Positions 1 through 6,508 of a stretch of DNA of 29,567 nt are shown one piece after another; position 1 is the stretch's first letter; each line of letters starts with the position of its first letter. This stretch comes from Candidatus Trichofilum aggregatum (GTDB taxonomy: Bacteria > Chloroflexota > Anaerolineae > Promineifilales > Promineifilaceae). The notes under the pieces were generated by a model. That model worked only from the letters and a program-made list of their open reading frames with translations, did not search any database and was not told the origin of the DNA. The DNA is taken from contig JADJUV010000101.1 in NCBI GenBank assembly GCA_016716885.1, positions 1 to 29,567 of the forward strand. Direction: 5' to 3'. Made by a program: the position numbers and the translations under genes.

Positions 1-425
1 GTCGACATGCAACAACTCATTACTGGCTCGTGGGAGGTTTATTTTATGACCTACGACTTTTACCACAGATTGGAACACAAGTAGCGGGTGATTCTTGCTA
101 CAGAAGAACGGAACGTATACAGTTGAGTTTTTGAGTCAACTAAAGAGAAATTCGGGATGCCTTCAGGTCGAATCTTTTTATTCTTAGCGAACCTCAAGGA
201 ACTTTTCAGTGTACGATGCTTGATAGTGAGTCTCGACAAGATTTGCCTTTTGCGGATGAAGATATGATTGCCGACTGTCGTTTCACAGCAAAAAATGTTC
301 CTGGTGGCAGAATGATGATCAAGCTGATAAATGTTCAAGGTACACCCAAGCTTTTTTTGGTGTACCCGGTGGAGCCGAGTAGCATGTTTGTCTGGAGTAT
401 TGAAAAATCTGTTACGACGCAGTAA
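1..425 (+). CDS. 3' part of a small secreted/anchored protein gene, frame-broken, paralogue of the gene at 2472-3059
   Basis: I do not recognise a named family. The last open stretch (216-425, 69 codons, open upstream to about 135) ends in a segment that aligns with the end of the protein at 2472-3059: both have a C-R pair (DCRF / NCRL), then a basic patch, a strand-rich stretch, a P-V-E triplet and a short W-containing tail. The start of the window, read from base 7, gives GSWEVYF, which matches GLWDVYF in the paralogue. Between about 80 and 135 the frame changes at least twice. The 5' end, including any signal segment, probably lies before the window. The repeat at 502-588 follows the stop by about 75 bp, the same arrangement as in the next units. 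Function unknown. Confidence 0.55.
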
Positions 426-501
426 TTCACCTCTCAAGGTATGCTTTGACTAAAGCTAAAGTACCCTGGACATAGATTTTTCATTAAGTCATGGAAATAA
501 A

Positions 502-588
502 ACCGCGGCCGCAGCCCTGGTCGCGGCCGCGGTACCAAGTGTGATCCGTAGGCGGTAAGCGTGACACAGTCGGGACACCAGCCACAGC
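502..588 (+). repeat. Intergenic two-hairpin repeat, copy A
   Basis: First hairpin: ACCGCGGCCGC pairs with GCGGCCGCGGT across a short loop, giving two GCGGCCGC palindromes in the stem. A spacer similar to copies C and D follows (CCGTAGGCGGTAA), then a degenerate version of the second hairpin (AGTCGGGAC). It lies downstream of the ORF ending at 425 and about 50 bp upstream of the next start codon at 640. Confidence 0.85.
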
Positions 589-710
589 GAGGTTTCTGAT
601 TGAGCAGGAACACCTCACCACAGCATAAGGAGGACAGTTATGTCTAAACCACAGGCAAGAGCTTTATATTCGACCTTTGTGGTTGTTTTCTAGGTTTACC
701 TGTGGTCTTT

Positions 711-716
711 ATAAGT
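711..716. repeat. Target-site duplication ATAAGT, left copy
   Basis: ATAAGT at 711-716 immediately outside the left inverted repeat is repeated exactly at 2175-2180 outside the right one. It marks a 6-bp target duplication and fixes the boundaries of the element. Confidence 0.9.
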
Positions 717-2174
717 CACTATCTTTGCACTTTTTAGTGGCTTATCTCATTGAGATACTAAAACCGCACTTTACAAACGAAAATTTGGCGCATAGCTACC
801 CTTGATGTAAAAGTTTGTTACCACACAAAACTACACAAGGAGTAACTATGCGCTTGCCAAGCATATGTCTGGATGACCAACTTGCCAAATATCTGGAGCA
901 ATTCCGCGCTTGCTTCAGCCAACCACAATACAAGTATTTCGTAACCATACTGTTGGGGTTGCTGTTGTGCCAAAAGCGGATTCACACTCACCGGTATCTT
1001 GCGACAGGTTAGTACCGATGTGACGCTATCGGGCATGAGCCGATTTCTGTCAGAAGCACCCTGGTCAACCACAGAGGTATGCCAACAATGGCAAACAGCG
1101 TTTCAGGCTGAAATGACAACAATGGTACAAGCCGAACACGCTCGTCAGAGGGCCAAGCAGGCCAAGCAACCAGGTCGTCCGAGGAAGACCGTCGTAACAG
1201 GTTACCTCATAGGGGACGACAGTGTGATGCAAAAGCGGCGCGGCCAGAAGATGGGCGGTATCGGGCACCATTTTTCATCCACAGCCGAGAAAACGGTTCA
1301 GGGACACTGTCTGGTTCAGGCTTTGTATGTCCTGTTGGGACGCCAATGTGTTCTGGAACCGCAGATGTATCGTCAACAGACAGTTTGTAGAAGCAAAGAG
1401 GAGAACCGTTTGCCAGCAAGGTAGAGATCATGATGAATATCATTCGTACCTTCGTTCCCGTCCCAGATACCCAAACGCATGTCTTGTTAGACAGTTGGTT
1501 TACAGCCAAGAAACTGTGGCAGGTCGTTCGGGAACGAGGCTTTCTCATTACTTGTGGTATCCGCTCCAATCGCTCATTGCGCGTTGCTGACCCCAATAGT
1601 GAGAACGGATGGCGCTGGCAGACACTCAGTGCCTACGGAACGCAACTGTCGCCTGACGATTTCACCCTTGTCAGTTGGCCCAGAGGTGACCGACAGGTGT
1701 ATGTCCATGTGGTGCAAACACGCATTAAGAAGCTATACACCTGTCAACTCATTTGCATCCGAGAAAAGCTGGATGGCAACACCAAGTTCTGGGTATCCAG
1801 TGACCTGGAAGCTGATGTTGTTACGCTTCTCGGCCACATCGCACAACGCTGGGATATTGAAGTGTTGTTTGCCGATGTAAAAGAACTGTTGGGCATTGAC
1901 CAATACCAGATAATGAGTGTCCAAGCCATTCAACGTTTCTGGCTGTTGGTCATGATTGCCTACGGTTATCTCGAGAAGGAGCGGTATCGTTTACAACGAG
2001 AGCGCGGGTGTCACACCTCTATCGGCGACGCGTGTCGTCACGTGCAACGTGTCCATTGGTGTCATCTGCTTGATTGGTTGTATGACCGTTTTACTTCTCA
2101 TCACTTATCGGTTTCAGATGTGCAGGAAATTTTGCTTGTCTAATAGGGCTACAAAAAAATCTGCAAAGATAGTG
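717..2174 (+). mobile_element. Insertion sequence of 1458 bp, IS4-superfamily DDE type
   Basis: Perfect 13-bp terminal inverted repeats, CACTATCTTTGCA at 717-729 and its reverse complement at 2162-2174, with a 6-bp direct duplication outside (711-716 and 2175-2180). It contains one transposase gene on the + strand. Length, terminal repeats and the transposase signature fit the IS4 superfamily. The exact family (IS701, IS1634 or another) cannot be settled by eye; a 6-bp duplication agrees better with IS1634-like elements than with the 4 bp usual for IS701. It has inserted into the small membrane protein gene starting at 640. Intact ends and duplication suggest a recent insertion. Confidence 0.92.
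848..2143 (+). CDS. IS4-superfamily transposase, split by two single-base shifts
   Basis: Cuts and joins the ends of the surrounding element. The start ATG at 848 follows AAGGAG. Three segments in different frames join into one protein of about 430 residues: 848-~973, ~975-1388 and 1391-2143. The first break is at an AAAA run (971-975), where dropping one A restores the reading; the second is near 1389-1391, where one added base does. Catalytic residues of a DDE nuclease are visible: D in GDDSVMQKRRG, D in HVLLDSWFTAKK, and E in QRWDIEVLF. The spacing R-x3-E-x6-K matches the IS4-superfamily YREK signature, with I in place of Y. No slippery heptamer typical of programmed frameshifting was seen at either break, so sequencing error or recent decay is more likely. 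Confidence 0.88.
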
Positions 2175-2348
2175 ATAAGTTTATCTTGGTTATTGAGTGA
2201 CTGGTTCGACGCCCTTGTGGCTACATTGTTGTTTGGTATATTCCTGCAACTTGTTGACATAAAGTTCGTTGTCATCAACCTTAATAAAACATTACCTGTT
2301 CCCAAACAAGAATGACACCCCTAACTATTCTGGCGTGCTTCTTAATTT

Positions 2349-2388
2349 ACTGCGGCCGCACACCCATTGCGGCCGCGTTATCAAGTGT
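2349..2388 (+). repeat. Intergenic repeat, copy B, first hairpin only
   Basis: Two GCGGCCGC palindromes (2352 and 2369) separated by nine bases, followed by GTTATCAAGTG as in the other copies. The distal part with the CCGTAGGCGG spacer and second hairpin is missing or diverged. It lies 35 bp after the stop of the interrupted membrane protein gene and about 85 bp before the next start. Confidence 0.8.
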
Positions 2389-2471
2389 TAAACCCAGTTA
2401 TATCCAGGAACCGATCACAGCCTAGGATGTATTCTTTTCCAAAAATTTAAGTGTGGATGTTGGAGGTCATT

Positions 2472-3059
2472 GTGAAACGTATATACCCCAAATTCAAGGC
2501 CGCTTTTGTTATACTGGTGCTACTCATCACGCTATATCTGATAAATGCCCTGAGTAAAATAGACTTATTCACCTACGGGATCATCTGTGTTACATGAGAA
2601 CAAAAAAGACCTCTCTTTAGACAAAAAATTCCCCATAGAAGCTGATTATGGTGATCAACCAGATATTATGGGGCTATGGGATGTCTATTTTTACGATTTC
2701 AGAATTACTTCATACGGTGAATCACAACTTGTTGGACAACTAGGAGTTGCAAGAGGTGTCTATCAGTTTGAATATGCCGGATCAGTAGACGAGATCCCCA
2801 ACCTTTTAGAGACTCTTTTTCATCTTTAGACAGTCACAAAGTAACTTGTAGTGTTCATCAGCAGTTAATGAAATCGCCCCAAAATTTTTGCTTGAGGGTA
2901 GACAATAATTGCCGATTGTTCGTTTATGGGGGAGACTTTATAAAAAGAAGAATGTTTATTCAGATTGAAACCTGGCAAGAAAAAAAGCACCTTGTTTTGG
3001 TTGAGCCTGTAGAACTGAGTAGGTATCCCATCTGGAAGTTTTTTAAATCTATGGAATAA
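2472..3059 (+). CDS. Small membrane-anchored or secreted protein of unknown function, two frame breaks
   Basis: GTG at 2472 follows GGAGG with a five-base gap. The product opens with a basic stretch and one hydrophobic helix (AAFVILVLLITLYLI, residues about 9-23), so it is probably exported or membrane-anchored. The frame changes near 2577-2579 (GGG, one base too many) and near 2815-2819 (a T run, one base short). Joined, the protein is about 195 residues with GLWDVYFYDF in the middle and LVEPVELSRYPIWKF near the end. The C-terminal half is paralogous to the product of 1-425. No catalytic motif or known domain was recognised. The two-hairpin repeat follows 55 bp after the stop. This gene and 1-425 may be immunity, effector or surface-variation type small proteins, but nothing in the sequence decides this. 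Confidence 0.6.
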
Positions 3060-3112
3060 TGTCGTTGATCATCTGGCTCCTGTGGTAAGCTTTTCTGATT
3101 ATTGTTCAACTT

Positions 3113-3198
3113 AACGCGGCCGCAGTCCCGGTTGCGGCCGCGTTACCAAGTATGACCGTAGGCGGTAAATGTGGCCCGGTCGGGAGACCGGCCACAGC
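3113..3198 (+). repeat. Intergenic two-hairpin repeat, copy C, best preserved
   Basis: The first stem is perfect: TAACGCGGCCGCA pairs with TGCGGCCGCGTTA. Compared with copy A, an ACC/GGT pair has become AAC/GTT, a compensatory change on both sides. The spacer carries CCGTAGGCGGTAA. The second stem is CGGTC-GGGA-GACCG, extended outward by TGGC/GCCA across a bulge, and its GGGA loop fits the GNRA pattern. It lies between the stop at 3059 and the start at about 3210. Confidence 0.88.
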
Positions 3199-3209
3199 AA
3201 AGATGCTGG

Positions 3210-3487
3210 ATGATACTACTGATTCTTGTTGCCCTTACAACGATCCTTTTTCTACATGAATATTTGCGTACCCGTCGCTTGCGGGATTTATGGGCTACTG
3301 CTTATTTCTTGTTTCTCACCGGATTAAAAGTGCTTTATGAATTTTTGTTCCTCTCGATGTTCTCTTTTCTTGGCTTGGTTGGTTTAACATCCCTTTGTTC
3401 ATTTTCCTTATATTAGGACTATTAAGTGTATTTTGGATATGCTTTATGCCGAAGAGAAAACGAAGTAGTAAGACAAGGGTTTCTTAA
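3210..3487 (+). CDS. Small hydrophobic membrane protein of unknown function, one frame break
   Basis: The open frame begins inside the preceding repeat (GTG at 3171), but the plausible start is ATG 3210, directly before a hydrophobic helix (MILLILVALTTILFLHEY). A second helix follows (ATAYFLFLTGLKVLY). The frame then runs to TAG at 3414-3416, but adding one T to the TTTTT run at 3342-3346 moves it into a frame that continues with another long hydrophobic stretch (WFNIPLFIFLILGLLSVFW) and ends in a basic tail (PKRKRSS) at 3487. The joined product is about 92 residues with three helices. It is not similar to the interrupted gene at 640. It is followed by repeat copy D 20 bp after the stop. Confidence 0.5.
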
Positions 3488-3506
3488 TTCCTAACGGCAT
3501 CAGTTT

Positions 3507-3595
3507 ACCGCGGTCGCAGTTCCGGTTGCGGCCGCGGTATCAAGTCTGATCCGTAGGCGATAAGGGTGGCACGGTCAGGAGACCGGATCGAGCAA
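3507..3595 (+). repeat. Intergenic two-hairpin repeat, copy D
   Basis: ACCGCGGTCGC pairs with GCGGCCGCGGT. The left palindrome has one T for C, which would still form a G-U pair in RNA. The spacer CCGTAGGCGATAA is conserved. The second stem is CGGTC-AGGA-GACCG. This is the last copy, between the + strand gene ending at 3487 and the - strand lipoprotein gene ending at 3614. Confidence 0.85.
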
Positions 3596-3613
3596 TCCCG
3601 TAAGTCCTAAACT

Positions 3614-4799
3614 TTATGATTCTGGCGTAGGGGTAGGCGCGGGCAAAATCGTGACTGTAATCACGGCCTGGGCGATCCGACCCACTTCCTGGTTGCCAAT
3701 GGTCACAGGGCCTGGGCCAACCCGGTATAACTCAGCGGAATGTTCAGACTGGTTTCCCAATAGCCCAAATCGTCTACGGTGGCACTGCCCTGGGCCAGAT
3801 TGACGCCATCCTCTCGTATGAGCGAAATGACCACCAGATTATCGGCGGCATTATAGGCCGTACCCCAGAAAGTTACATTACTACCCCCCACCAATTCGCT
3901 GAGGTGAGCCGGACTAAATAGATTTACGGCATAAGACCCCTCTTCGTTGGGTCGTTGCAGTTGGATGGGAACCTGGGCTTCGCGCCAGTTGTCGGCTCCG
4001 GGTGCGCCAAAACGGGCGACAGCACACCCCGCCCCGCTAAGGTTGTTGGGGATGTAGAGGTAGCCCTGCCAATAGCTACTGCTGGAAACGCGAAAACTGG
4101 TCGCGGCCGCTTCCGTCTGGCAGTTGTCCACATAAACGGCAATAAACACGGTTCCGGTGGGTTGGGCGGCGTAGCCATCGAAGAAAAGGTAATAGCCGCC
4201 CACCGCTTTGCTCTGCTGAACTGGGCGATATAGCTCCAGATAACGGGGATTCGCGGCCGCGTCACGCCAATGGTCACGGCAAGGCATCGGCTACCAACAC
4301 CATGCCCGCACCATCTAACACCTGGGCCTGAATTTGCGCCGCCCCGGTGATGGTGATGGGCACAGTGACTTGGGCTTGAAAGGTGTTGTCTTGCACCTGG
4401 GCCATCGTTTGGGCCAGTAATAAGCCATTCACACTGACCAGGCGCACCTGTAAGGATTGATCGGCGGCTACCCGGCTCAGGCCACTGACCGTGAGCGTGG
4501 AGCCAGTCAGAATAGTGCTGTTTTCAGTGGGGGAGGTGATATTTAGCGCGCCGCGTCCCCTACGGGCAGGGGTGGGTGGAATAACCGGCGTAGGGGTAAA
4601 GGCCTGGGTCGGCGCGACCTGGGCCGCTTCTGCCGTGGGAGGCAAGGTGGGCGCAAGTTCGGTAGGGGCAGAGGTGGGCAGAAAGGCCGTAGCGATGGAG
4701 GTAGGCGGCTGTTCAGCCTCCTGCCCACAGGCGATCAACCCGGTCAGCAAAAACAAGCCGATGAAACCATAAGGACAAAAATGATTGTGCTCTGTTCAT
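3614..4799 (-). CDS. Lipoprotein with Pro/Thr-rich linker and Ig-like repeats, frame-broken
   Basis: Predicted surface lipoprotein. From ATG 4799 a short basic start and hydrophobic stretch lead, after dropping one T of the run at 4749-4753, to the lipobox LIAC followed by GQE. A low-complexity P/T/A-rich linker comes next (PTSAPTELAPTLPPT). At least three related beta-rich modules follow, opening with LNITSPTENSTILTGSTL, LELYRPVQQSKAVGGYY and VNLFSPAHLSELVGGSN, like the Gmad2/Ig-like domains of bacterial surface proteins. Further frame changes occur near 4274-4285, near the GCGGCCGC at 4253, and near 3710-3735; the last extends the C-terminus to TAA at 3614 with a final PAPTPTPES tail. The long open parts are 4274-4756 and 3703-4287. 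Function is probably binding or structural; no enzyme motif was seen. Confidence 0.75.
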
Positions 4800-4837
4800 A
4801 GGCTTGATTATACCGCCGGACACGATCAAACCTTAAG

Positions 4838-5338
4838 TTACCAGACGTTGCCTGCCCCTGGCGTGTAACTGCTGCCCACGACACTGTTGGCTATCAGCGT
4901 GTCGGTCTGCACCACACCGTTGAAGCGGGAGAAGGCGGTGTTGGCCGTGAGCGTAGCGGCGTTGATGGCCACGCTGGCCCCAGGTGATTTCGACACCCCC
5001 GTCGGTGACGCGTACCAGATTACCCCAGCGTTAATTTCGGTGGGCGCGGCCGCAGGGTCGGTTGTGCCCACCCCATCTTCCCGTTGAACCGCCCCACCGT
5101 GCTGTGCCTGGAGCATCCGCATGACGGCAGAGTTGCCGTGTTGTCTTTGCAGTTGGAGCACAGAGGCCTGGCGTTGCGGCCGCGTGCCTTGCCCCATTGG
5201 TAATCCCATTAAACCCGGCTGTAACTGAGCCACCGCCTCCCCTGACCCTGGGGCCTGGTTATGTTGTCGCTCTTCCTGCTGGCGGATGGGTTTATGATTT
5301 TGTTTTTCTTCCTGGTGATGCTGTTGTTTGCCATTCAT
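4838..5338 (-). CDS. Orphan protein with an eCIS/DUF4157-associated N-terminal motif
   Basis: The frame is open from GTG 5347, but ATG 5338 lies about ten bases from AAGGAG and is the likelier start (166 residues). The first ~55 residues are rich in Q, H, K and E and look disordered. The segment VLQLQRQHGNSAVMRML (about 60-76) matches the 'LQR..GN.AV..L' motif common in proteins carrying DUF4157, the extracellular contractile injection system core domain, in Chloroflexota and Actinomycetota. The rest is Thr/Ala/Val-rich and ends SSYTPGAGNVW. No peptidase motif is visible, and no sheath, tube or baseplate gene lies in the window. Two GCGGCCGC sites fall in it, read as Ala-Ala-Ala and R-P. The functional link to an injection system is inference. 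Confidence 0.6.
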   Translation of the reverse strand: MNGKQQHHQEEKQNHKPIRQQEERQHNQAPGSGEAVAQLQPGLMGLPMGQGTRPQRQASVLQLQRQHGNSAVMRMLQAQHGGAVQREDGVGTTDPAAAPTEINAGVIWYASPTGVSKSPGASVAINAATLTANTAFSRFNGVVQTDTLIANSVVGSSYTPGAGNVW

Positions 5339-5424
5339 CGTTCTCACGCTCCTTTACCGTACAGCCGTTACTGAATAAGCTGATGCTAGACGACTTGGCA
5401 GGGATTGTCAATGAACGCGGTGGC

Positions 5425-5500
5425 CCCTCACCCTAGCCCTCTCCCCAGGGAGAGGGAACTAACCCCTCGCCCGTCGCGGGAGAGGGGGCTGGGGTGAGGG
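5425..5500. repeat. Palindromic intergenic repeat, CCCTCACCC..GGGTGAGGG family
   Basis: CCCTCACCCTAGCCCTCTCCC at the left pairs with GGGAGAGGGGGCTGGGGTGAGGG at the right around an inner CTCCC/GGGAG pair. Shorter relatives are at 14996-15030, 16556-16590 and 21481-21515. It is a common dispersed repeat type in this and other phyla. Confidence 0.85.
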
Positions 5501-5571
5501 CTTCCCCAAGTCCAGTTTGGGCGGTGGGGTGCGGCCGGCGCTGCCGCCCAAAAATAAATTCTTGTGTCAAC

Positions 5572-6073
5572 CTATTGCGATGTATAGCCCAAAACCTGGC
5601 GGAACTCACGGGCATCCACGATCCTTACTGATTCCACCTGCCCCACCACCAATAAATCCTTATCTCCTGTAACCAGATAATCAGCTTCGCCCATCAGCGC
5701 ATAAGCAATCAGGTAATCATCTTTAGGGTCGCGGGTTATGGCGGGGATGGCTGTGGTAATCAGAGGTATCGCCTCACAGATTGATTGGAGAAGGGACAAA
5801 AACTTATCTAATCGTTCTTTGGTAATCACCCGGATGAGATGGGGTTTTCGTTTAATCGTATGACTGATTTCCGCCAGTAACTCTGCTGGCATGAGCAATA
5901 TGACATCACCCTCAATAACCGCGTCCAATAAAAAAAACAACACTATACCCAACACGGCGACAAAGTGCGGGGCGACAGGGCGAAAAACCTCAGATTATGC
6001 CCATTGTCAGTATATCATCACGGGGTTTGAGCAGATAGGCAATGAAAAGATTGGCATCGGTGAGGACACGCAT
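5572..6073 (-). CDS. PIN-domain toxin (VapC-like, COG1569 type), 5' end disrupted
   Basis: Probable toxin RNase of a type II toxin-antitoxin pair. ATG 6073 sits four bases after the antitoxin stop and opens MRVLTDANLFIAYLLKPRD, the expected first strand with the PIN aspartate, but this frame stops after 27 codons. The rest of the family pattern is in another frame from about 5940: DAVIEGDVILLMPAELLAEI, then ITRDPKDDYLIAYALMGEADYLVTGDKDLL with the remaining acidic residues. About 95 bp separate the two parts where some 30 bp would be expected, so a short insertion (roughly 65 bp) plus a frame change seems present at about 5940-6010. The continuous open part is 5572-5955. The toxin may be inactive unless this is a sequence error. 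Confidence 0.8.
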
Positions 6074-6076
6074 TGG

Positions 6077-6403
6077 TTAAGCCTGAAATAATAGTTTACC
6101 CTGCCCGGCGAGATTGTTTATTGCTTCTGTCGTTAGCTCATCTGCCACTTCTTGGGCCTCTGCCTCAGACATCGCTTCATTGCGGCCGCTAACTTCCAAC
6201 GCAATTTGTTTAAGTGCCGCCACCGCTTGCTGACGCCGCCGTCTTTCTCTGGCTTCTTGGAGCAAATCATAATCGGCAAAGGGAATAATCACGGCTTCGG
6301 CCTGCCCCCGATTTTCAATCACCACATCTTTGCGGTTACCCTTGATCCAGTTCAAAAAAGAACTGAGCTGTTGTCTGGTTTCACTGATGGATGCCGTTCT
6401 CAT
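6077..6403 (-). CDS. Phd/YefM-type antitoxin
   Basis: Predicted DNA-binding antitoxin that neutralises the adjoining PIN toxin and represses the shared promoter. The N-terminus MRTASISETRQQLSSFLNWI, then DVVIENRGQAEAVIIPFADYDLL, is the classic Phd/YefM fold order (strand, helix, 'I.n.G.p.AVi.p...y'). The C-terminal half, rich in Arg, Glu and Ala, is helical and would bind the toxin. The open frame extends upstream to TTG 6424, but ATG 6403 is preceded by AGG..GGA and gives the usual family start. It lies upstream of the toxin with a three-base gap, the standard order. A GCGGCCGC at 6182 is read as Ser-Gly-Arg. Autoregulation is expected from the family; no operator was identified. Confidence 0.88.
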   Translation of the reverse strand: MRTASISETRQQLSSFLNWIKGNRKDVVIENRGQAEAVIIPFADYDLLQEARERRRRQQAVAALKQIALEVSGRNEAMSEAEAQEVADELTTEAINNLAGQGKLLFQA

Positions 6404-6508
6404 ACATTCCTGCCTTTTGTCCAATCCACCTCAAAAAGTTGCCATCTTATTTATCAACAAAAATAGACATGGACATCTTAACATTACTTTTACTGATTGA
6501 TCAACCAT

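Larger units (their letters stand above)
640..2315 (+). pseudogene. Small two-helix membrane protein gene interrupted by an insertion sequence
   Basis: A good ribosome binding site (AAGGAGG at 627-633) precedes the ATG at 640, which opens MSKPQARALYSTFVVVF and then meets TAG. Removing the insertion sequence (717-2174) and one copy of its 6-bp duplication joins the upstream GLPVVFIS to the downstream SLSWLLSDWFDALVATLL in one frame, ending at 2315. Adding one T to the TTTT run before the TAG would link both parts into a protein of about 70 residues with two hydrophobic helices and a charged C-terminal tail. The gene is therefore certainly cut by the insertion and also carries a single-base shift, which may be a sequencing error. 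Function unknown. The repeat at 2349 follows 35 bp after the stop. Confidence 0.6.

Noticed and set aside
505..530. GCGGCCGC copies as NotI cloning linkers or vector remnants
   Set aside because: The sites lie inside conserved codons of many different genes and keep the protein motifs intact, which linkers would not.
1380..1400. Programmed frameshifting in the transposase
   Set aside because: There is no slippery heptamer such as A-AAA-AAG at either break, and two breaks in opposite directions are present in one gene.
502..3595. The repeats as integron attC sites
   Set aside because: The cassette-like layout invites this, and copy C has AAC..GTT at the stem base, but that spacing is only about 26 bp, the GTTRRRY core is not present in any copy, and no integrase is in the window.
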